From: Alphaproteobacteria bacterium
GTDB lineage: Bacteria; Pseudomonadota; Alphaproteobacteria; CACIAM-22H2
Length of the DNA: 64,000 bases
NCBI GenBank assembly: GCA_016793165.1
Contig: JAEULA010000065.1
Location: 62,001 to 126,000 of the forward strand
Reading direction: 5' to 3'
Each line of letters begins with the position of its first letter. The first letter of the stretch is position 1. Positions 58,955 to 64,000 of the stretch are shown one piece after another. Under the pieces are notes generated by a model. The model ran no database searches and was not told the DNA's origin. It worked only from the letters and a program-made list of their open reading frames with translations. The position numbers were made by a program, and so were the translations under genes.

Positions 58955-59959
58955 ATGCCGACGTCGCTGCGTCGTCTTCTGTCAACGGGACTGGCTTCGG
59001 GGCTGGCGTTCGCCGCAGGCCTGACGCTCGCCGCACCGGCCCAGGCGCAGATCGCGCTCAAGTTCGGCCACATCGTCGACACCCAGCACCCGATCCACAC
59101 GTCGGGCGTGGCGATGGCCGAGCACATCGCGCGCTGCACGAACAACCAGGTGAAGGTCGACATCTTCCCCGGCGGCCAGCTCGGCAACGAGGGCGCGCTC
59201 AACGACCAGATCCGCATCGGCGGCGTCGACTTCGCCAACACCGGCGCCTCGTTCCTGTCGCGCAACTTCGCGCATCTCGCGGTCAGCTCGCTGCCCTACA
59301 TCTTCCGCGACCGCAGCCACGCGCTCGCGTATGCCACCAGCGACGTGATGAAGGAGCTCGCCGGCGGCTGGGAGAAGGCGACGGGTCAGCACATCATCGG
59401 CGTCTACTACTCGTCCGCGTTCCACGTCTACGCTCAGGAGCCCTTCGTCAGGCCCGAGGACATGAAGGGCAAGAAGATCCGCGTGCCGGACGCGCCTTCC
59501 TGGATGGTGTTCTTCCGCGCGATCAACGCGGTGCCCACGCCGATGGCGCTGGGCGAGGTGTACCTGGGGCTGCGCCAGGGCGTGATCGACGGCGCCAACC
59601 TGCCGCTCGCCGTCGGCAACGCGATCAAGGCCCACGAGGTGTCGAAGGTGATCAGCATGACCTTCCACCAGATGGAGATGGGCCTGCTGCTGACCGGCGC
59701 GCATGTGAAGCGCCGACTCAGCGCCGATCAGTGGAAATGCGTCGAGACCGGCGGTCAGCTCTACGCGAAGCTCGCGCAGGAAGGCAACGTCAAGGCCGAG
59801 GACGAGCTGCGCGACCAGCTGACCAAGGCCGGCGCGGTGCGCTTCGTCGACGTCGACATGGCGGCGTATCAGAAGGCGACCGCCTCGGTCATCGACGACA
59901 AGATCAAGGCGGGCGAGTTCCCGCAGGCCCTGGTCGACCGCATCCGCGCGGTCAAGTGA
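58955..59959 (+). CDS. TRAP transporter substrate-binding protein (DctP family)
   Basis: 334 residues. Signal peptide (residues 1-29, cleavage after AQA). Mature protein starts IALKFGHIVDTQHPIHTSG, with GGQLGNEGALNDQIRIGGVDF near residue 75 and the characteristic LGEVYLGLRQGVIDGANLPL (key G.RQGVIDG..NPL-like) near residue 205. GGGGAGGGAACC precedes the ATG. Binds an organic acid in the periplasm for the sodium-driven TRAP permease encoded next. Confidence 0.92.
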   Translation: MPTSLRRLLSTGLASGLAFAAGLTLAAPAQAQIALKFGHIVDTQHPIHTSGVAMAEHIARCTNNQVKVDIFPGGQLGNEGALNDQIRIGGVDFANTGASFLSRNFAHLAVSSLPYIFRDRSHALAYATSDVMKELAGGWEKATGQHIIGVYYSSAFHVYAQEPFVRPEDMKGKKIRVPDAPSWMVFFRAINAVPTPMALGEVYLGLRQGVIDGANLPLAVGNAIKAHEVSKVISMTFHQMEMGLLLTGAHVKRRLSADQWKCVETGGQLYAKLAQEGNVKAEDELRDQLTKAGAVRFVDVDMAAYQKATASVIDDKIKAGEFPQALVDRIRAVK

Positions 59960-59984
59960 CGCGCGGACCCCGGGGGAGCGGCGG

Positions 59985-60455
59985 GTGAGCGGCGGGCGCA
60001 GCCTGCGCCGCGTCCTCGACCTGCCGGTCGAGGACTGGCTCGGCACGGCGGCCATGGCGGCGACGCTCGTCGTCATGGCCACCCAGGTCTTCCTGCGCTA
60101 CGTGCTGAACCAGTCGCTGATCTGGTCCGAGGAGCTCTCGCGCTACCTGCTGATCGCGATGGTCTTCCTGGGGACCGCGACGGCGACGCGGCGCGACCAG
60201 CACATCCGCATCGACCTGATCGACCATCTGCTGCCGGCGGCGCTCGCCCGCGGGCTCCGGCGCGCCACCGACCTGCTCGTGCTCGCCTATCTCGCCTATG
60301 TCGCCTGGAGCTCGATCGAGATGCTGGCGATCTTCTCGACCCAGCCGAGCTCCGCGCTGGGCGTTCCGATGGCGGTGCCCTACGGCGCCGTCACCGTGGG
60401 CTTCGGCCTCGCCGCGCTGCGCCTCGTCCTCGGCCTCGTCGCGCGGGAGCGCTGA
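59985..60455 (+). CDS. TRAP transporter small permease (DctQ family)
   Basis: 156 residues from GTG 59985, four hydrophobic segments. VFLRYVLNQSLIWSEELSRYLLIAMVFLGTA near residue 35 (key RY.LN.SL.W.EELSRYL) is the family signature. Works with DctP and DctM as one sodium:organic acid symporter. Confidence 0.9.
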   Translation: MSGGRSLRRVLDLPVEDWLGTAAMAATLVVMATQVFLRYVLNQSLIWSEELSRYLLIAMVFLGTATATRRDQHIRIDLIDHLLPAALARGLRRATDLLVLAYLAYVAWSSIEMLAIFSTQPSSALGVPMAVPYGAVTVGFGLAALRLVLGLVARER

Positions 60456-60458
60456 CCC

Positions 60459-61730
60459 GTGGTCCTGCTCTTCGGGGCGATGCTGGGACTGCTGATTCTC
60501 GGGGTGCCGGTCTTCGCGGCGACGGGGATCGCGGCGCTGGCGTATATCACGCTGAACGGCCTGCCGGCGCTGGTCGTGGTCCAGCAGCTGTTCGACTCGG
60601 TTGACAAGTTCCCGCTGCTCGCGGTGCCGTTCTTCATTCTCGCCGGAAACCTGATGAACAGCGCCGGCATCACCGACCGGCTCTACGCCTTCGCGAGCCA
60701 CGCGGTCGGCCATCTGCATGGCGGCCTCGGGCACGTCAACATCTTCGGCAGTTTCATCTTCTCGGGCATGAGCGGCACGGCGATGGCCGATGCCGCCGGC
60801 CTCGGCACCATCGAGCTCAAGGCGATGAAGGACGAGGGTTACGACGACGAGTTCGCGGTCGGCATCACCGCGGCCTCCGCGACACTGGGGCCGATCATCC
60901 CGCCGAGCCTGCCGATGATCCTCTACGGGGTGACGACCGGTACGTCGATCGGGGCGCTGTTCATCGCCGGCATCGTGCCGGGCCTGCTGATGGCGATCTT
61001 CCTGCATGCCCACGTGGCGCTGGCGGCCAAGGCGCGCGGATACCCGCGCTCCGTGCGCGCGACCTGGGCGCAGCTCGGCCACAGCTTCCTGCGCAGCATT
61101 CCCGTGCTGCTCGCCCCGGGAATCATCCTGGGCGGGATCCTGCTCGGAATCTTCACGCCGACGGAGGCCGCCGTGGTCGCCGCCGTCTACACGCTGCTCA
61201 TCGGCTTCGTCGTGCTGCGCACGTTGACCCCGCTGCAGTTCGTCAAGGAGCTGCGCGGCGCGTTCGAGACCACGGCCGTGGTGATGACGATGACCGCCGG
61301 CGCGATCCTGTTCGGCTGGGTCCTCGTCCGCGAGAACTTCGCCGCCCAGTTCGTCGCTTTCATGCTGTCCTTCGCGAGCGAGCCCTGGCAATGCATGCTG
61401 GTCCTCAACGTCGCGATGCTCCTGTGCGGCATGTTCATGGATCCGCTGCCGATCCTGCTGATCTTCAGCCCGATCGTCATGCCGGTGCTCGACAGCTTCG
61501 GCATCGACCGGGTGCAGTTCGGCGTCGTGATGGTCCTCAACCTGATGATCGGCATGATGACGCCGCCGATCGGCGCGATCTGCTTCGTGCTGTCGCGGCT
61601 GTCCGGCCTGCCGCTGGCGCGCACCTTCCGTGCTTGCGTGCCGTTCTACCTGCCGCTCGGGATCGTGCTGCTGCTGATCTCGGTGCTGCCCGCCCTCACG
61701 CTCACGCTGCCGAGGCTGCTGCTCAAATGA
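60459..61730 (+). CDS. TRAP transporter large permease (DctM family)
   Basis: 423 residues from GTG 60459, 11-12 hydrophobic segments. FFILAGNLMNSAGITDRLYAFA (key F.LAGNLM...GI), FSGMSGTAMADAAGLGTIE (key SG.S..AMADA), and TPPIGAICFVLSR are standard. Starts 3 bases after DctQ stop. Its stop overlaps the dehydrogenase start (ATGA), making translational coupling of uptake and oxidation likely. Confidence 0.93.
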   Translation: MVLLFGAMLGLLILGVPVFAATGIAALAYITLNGLPALVVVQQLFDSVDKFPLLAVPFFILAGNLMNSAGITDRLYAFASHAVGHLHGGLGHVNIFGSFIFSGMSGTAMADAAGLGTIELKAMKDEGYDDEFAVGITAASATLGPIIPPSLPMILYGVTTGTSIGALFIAGIVPGLLMAIFLHAHVALAAKARGYPRSVRATWAQLGHSFLRSIPVLLAPGIILGGILLGIFTPTEAAVVAAVYTLLIGFVVLRTLTPLQFVKELRGAFETTAVVMTMTAGAILFGWVLVRENFAAQFVAFMLSFASEPWQCMLVLNVAMLLCGMFMDPLPILLIFSPIVMPVLDSFGIDRVQFGVVMVLNLMIGMMTPPIGAICFVLSRLSGLPLARTFRACVPFYLPLGIVLLLISVLPALTLTLPRLLLK

Positions 61731-62782
61731 CCGAATGTCGCGTCGCCGCCGCCGACCTCAAGCGCTTCGTCGCCGCCGTCTTCGCGGGGGTCGGCAACGC
61801 GCCCGATGCCGCGGAACGCATCGCGCACCACCTCGTCGAATCCAACGTCGCCGGCCACGAGTCCCACGGCGTGATCCGCGTGCCGCTGTACCTCGGCTGG
61901 CAGCGCGACGGCATCGTCGTCGCCGGGCCGCGCGGCGACGTGGTGCAGGATGCCGGCGCCGTCGCGCTGATCGACGGGGGATTCGGGTACGGCCAGGTCG
62001 TCGGCGAGATGGCCGTGGCGGAAGGCATCCGTCGCGCGCGGGCCCATGGCGTCGGCCTGATCGGGATCAGGCATTGCGGCCATCTCGGGCGGCTCGGCGG
62101 CTGGGCCGAGATCGCCGCGGCGGCCGGGCTCGCCTCGGTGCACTTCCTCAATTCGCCGGGCAAGGGCGGGATCCAGGTGGCGCCGTTCGGCGGCCGCGAG
62201 CGGCGTCTGCCGCCGAACCCGATGGCGATCGCCGTGCCGCAGCAGGGACGACATCCGCTGCTGCTCGACATCACGGCCTCGGTGATTCCGGAGGGCAAGG
62301 TGAAGGTTGCGCTCAACAAGGGCGCGATGTTGCCGGAGGGTGCCGCGATCGATGCGCAAGGGCGACCGACACGGGATCCGCGCGACTACTACGGCCCGCC
62401 GCCGGGCGCGCTGCTGCCGAGCGGCGGGCACAAGGGCGCCGGGCTCTGCATGATGATCGACCTGCTGGCCGGCGCCCTGACCGGCGGCGGCGCCGCGGAC
62501 CCGCGCGTCGAGGGCCGCGGCAACAACCTTCTGTCGCTCTACATCGATCCCGATCGCCTGGCCGGCGGCGGCGCCCTTGCCGCTGCGGCGCGCGATCTAT
62601 CGGATTGGGTCAACAGCGCCACGCCGATCGATGCCGGCGGCGAGGTGCTGTCGCCGGGCGATTACGAGGCCCGTCAGCGCGCCGATCGCGCGGCGAGGGG
62701 CGTGCCGCTCGACGACAAGACCTGGGAGCAGCTGGCCGTCGTCGGTCGCCAGCTTCGGGTCGACGTCCCGCGGCGCCTGTGA
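61727..62782 (+). CDS. Ldh family NAD(P)-dependent oxidoreductase (malate/L-lactate/sulfolactate dehydrogenase type)
   Basis: 351 residues. GHESHGVIRVPLYL near residue 44 (catalytic His and Arg), FGYGQVVGEMAV, HCGHLGRLGGWAEIAA near residue 115 (cofactor site), and LPSGGHKGAGLCMMIDLLAGALTGG near residue 230 (key GHKG.GL). Oxidises a 2-hydroxy acid to the 2-keto acid. Being coupled to the TRAP permease and followed by an HpcH aldolase, it would act on the imported acid. Confidence 0.9.
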   Translation: MTECRVAAADLKRFVAAVFAGVGNAPDAAERIAHHLVESNVAGHESHGVIRVPLYLGWQRDGIVVAGPRGDVVQDAGAVALIDGGFGYGQVVGEMAVAEGIRRARAHGVGLIGIRHCGHLGRLGGWAEIAAAAGLASVHFLNSPGKGGIQVAPFGGRERRLPPNPMAIAVPQQGRHPLLLDITASVIPEGKVKVALNKGAMLPEGAAIDAQGRPTRDPRDYYGPPPGALLPSGGHKGAGLCMMIDLLAGALTGGGAADPRVEGRGNNLLSLYIDPDRLAGGGALAAAARDLSDWVNSATPIDAGGEVLSPGDYEARQRADRAARGVPLDDKTWEQLAVVGRQLRVDVPRRL

Positions 62783-62804
62783 TTCGACAGCAGGAGAGAG
62801 AACG

Positions 62805-63587
62805 ATGACGTCCGCACGCGCCCTCGAGGTCAAGGCCAAGCTCCAGCGCGGGGAGATCGTCTACAGCGCGTGGCTCACCTTCAACGATGTCGGCGTCGCC
62901 GAGGTGCTCGCCGGTTCCGGCTTCGACATCATCCTGATCGACACCGAGCACACCTCGATCACGCTCGAGAACCTCCATCACTGCCTCGCGGCGATGAAGG
63001 CCTGGGATCCGGTGACGATCGTGCGCGTGCCGGGCCATGATCCTGCCGGCATCAAGCGCGTGCTCGACATCGGCGCCGACGGCGTGATCGGGCCCATGAC
63101 GATGGATGCCGAGCAGGCGGCACGGCTGGTGGCGTCGTGCAAGTACGCGCCGGCCGGCCGGCGCGGCTTCGGGCCGCGGCGCGCCAGCGACTATTTCCGC
63201 GACATGCAGGGCTACATCGCGCGCACCGACCGGGCCACCTTCGTGATCCCGCAGATCGAGCACGTCGAGGCCGCGGACCGCGCACTGGCGATCGCCTCCG
63301 TGCCCGGCGTCGATGCGCTGTGTCTCGGGCCGATGGACATGTCGGCGACGGCCGGCCTGCTCGGGCAGCTCGATCATCCGACCATGGTCGCGGCGATGGA
63401 CAAGGTCTTCGACGCTGCGCGCGCGAAGGGCCTCGCCGTGTGCATGGGCTTCTACCTGCCGCCGGAGCAGCAGCCAAAATGGGTGGCGAAGGGCGCGCGG
63501 CTGGTGATCGCGGCCGACGACCTCGCGAACCTGCGCAACGGCGTCAGCGGCGACCTCGCCGAGGCGCGGCGGCTGCTCGCGCGCTGA
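62805..63587 (+). CDS. HpcH/HpaI aldolase family protein
   Basis: 260 residues. FDIILIDTEHTSI near residue 42, GADGVIGPMTMDAEQAARL (key GA.G...P), FGPRRASDY near residue 122, metal ligands Glu in VIPQIEHVEA near residue 148 and Asp in LCLGPMDMSA near residue 175. AGGAGAGAGAACG precedes ATG 62805. Divalent-metal class II pyruvate aldolase cleaving a 4-hydroxy-2-keto acid, which suits the dehydrogenase next to it. Its TGA abuts the convergent VOC gene stop, forming TGATCA. Confidence 0.92.
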   Translation: MTSARALEVKAKLQRGEIVYSAWLTFNDVGVAEVLAGSGFDIILIDTEHTSITLENLHHCLAAMKAWDPVTIVRVPGHDPAGIKRVLDIGADGVIGPMTMDAEQAARLVASCKYAPAGRRGFGPRRASDYFRDMQGYIARTDRATFVIPQIEHVEAADRALAIASVPGVDALCLGPMDMSATAGLLGQLDHPTMVAAMDKVFDAARAKGLAVCMGFYLPPEQQPKWVAKGARLVIAADDLANLRNGVSGDLAEARRLLAR

Positions 63588-63986
63588 TCACGCGGCGCGG
63601 GCGGTCTCGGCGTAATTGAGCTCGAGCGTGAGGCCGTTGGGATCGACCAGGAAGAGCTGCGTGACGCCGCTGCGGGGCACGACGCGCTCCTCGAATTTCG
63701 TGCCGGTGCCGCGCAGGTGCTCGCGCATCGCCGGCAGGCCGACGGCCTCGAAGGCGACGTGGTCGAGCGCGCCCGTGCCGTGCTGGCCGGCGCGCGGCGT
63801 CTTGTAGTCGCCGCTCACGTCGACGAGGTGCAGGACCGGCGTGTCGCCGACGTAGAGCCAAGCGCCGGGGAATTGGAACGGCGGCCGGTCGCCGTTCTTC
63901 ATGCCGAGCACGCGGGTGTAGAAGTCGACCGTCTCGGCGAGCTTCACGGTGTGGATGTTGTAGTGCTCGATGCGCTTCAATCCCAT
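63588..63986 (-). CDS. VOC (glyoxalase/dioxygenase-like) family protein
   Basis: 132 residues, one vicinal-oxygen-chelate module pair. Metal ligands: His in IEHYNIHTV at the start, His in DTPVLHLVDVS near residue 52, His in GALDHVAFEAVG near residue 75 and the terminal Glu in LTLELNYAE. Likely lyase, isomerase or resistance-type protein. Convergent with the aldolase operon, immediately adjacent with no gap. The final 14 bases of the window are its upstream region with GGGAGGACGCC before ATG 63986. Confidence 0.88.
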   Translation of the reverse strand: MGLKRIEHYNIHTVKLAETVDFYTRVLGMKNGDRPPFQFPGAWLYVGDTPVLHLVDVSGDYKTPRAGQHGTGALDHVAFEAVGLPAMREHLRGTGTKFEERVVPRSGVTQLFLVDPNGLTLELNYAETARAA

Positions 63987-64000
63987 GGCGTCCTCCCGAT

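Overview
The window is 64 kb of very GC-rich chromosomal DNA (about 70% GC by eye). It is densely packed with co-directional operons joined by ATGA, GTGA or TGATG stop/start overlaps. The gene families (BKACE, TRAP and Liv transporters, MlrC-type proteins, LLM oxidoreductases, ureDABCEFG order, PuuD-type urate hydroxylase) and a known type of intergenic palindromic repeat point to a metabolically versatile soil or rhizosphere alphaproteobacterium. I cannot name a genus. No rRNA, tRNA, CRISPR array, phage or insertion sequence was seen. No gap between genes exceeds about 280 bases.

Layout. 1-2.2 kb: the end of a TPR glycosyltransferase and a convergent small beta-solenoid-like protein. 2.3-5.0 kb (minus): SDR, 3-hydroxyacyl-CoA-type dehydrogenase and BKACE, a likely beta-hydroxy acid oxidation and cleavage operon. 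5.1-11.0 kb (plus): complete urease operon ureDABCEFG with unusual tails on UreB and UreE. 11.1-14.6 kb: a ureide-type amidohydrolase, an M20 peptidase-like protein with an altered metal ligand, and a secreted protein. 14.6-16.0 kb: DHA2 efflux pump. 16.1-19.7 kb (minus): an SsuABC-like ABC transporter plus a 2-oxoglutarate oxygenase. Divergent to it, 19.9-21.2 kb, lie a urate hydroxylase and 5-hydroxyisourate hydrolase, then folE. Taken together 5-21 kb looks like a nitrogen-scavenging neighbourhood running from purine through ureide to urea and ammonia, although OHCU decarboxylase and allantoinase are not in the window.

22-26 kb (minus): an ECF sigma factor, putative anti-sigma, Spy-like protein, DUF1800 and DUF1501 operon. 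26-29 kb: EamA transporter, orphan PAS histidine kinase, and a tiny secreted protein with a near-perfect ribosome binding site and a hairpin in its leader. 29.5-31.1 kb: GMC oxidoreductase. 31.2-35.8 kb (minus): livFGMHK-type amino acid or amide transporter. 36-37.5 kb: MlrC family protein. 37.5-43.0 kb: SDR, then an amino-sugar uptake operon (binding protein, two permeases, NanE-like epimerase, BadF/NagK-like kinase) with no ATPase of its own.

43-46.9 kb: GlsB-like membrane protein, class II aldolase, ankyrin protein, and a two-subunit UxaA-type dehydratase. 47-52 kb (minus): crotonase, acyl-CoA dehydrogenase, an old-yellow-enzyme with a C-terminal fibronectin III domain, and an aryl-CoA ligase, resembling a slimmed aminobenzoyl-CoA pathway. 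52.1-54.4 kb: small proteins, a stand-alone Lrp ligand domain and RhlE helicase with a long leader. 54.6-56.8 kb: isochorismatase, alpha/beta hydrolase and tandem GNAT. 56.8-64 kb: LLM oxidoreductase and IclR regulator, with candidate IclR sites on both sides, followed by a divergent TRAP transporter, Ldh dehydrogenase, HpcH aldolase and a convergent VOC protein. This last cluster reads as uptake, oxidation and retro-aldol cleavage of a hydroxy acid.
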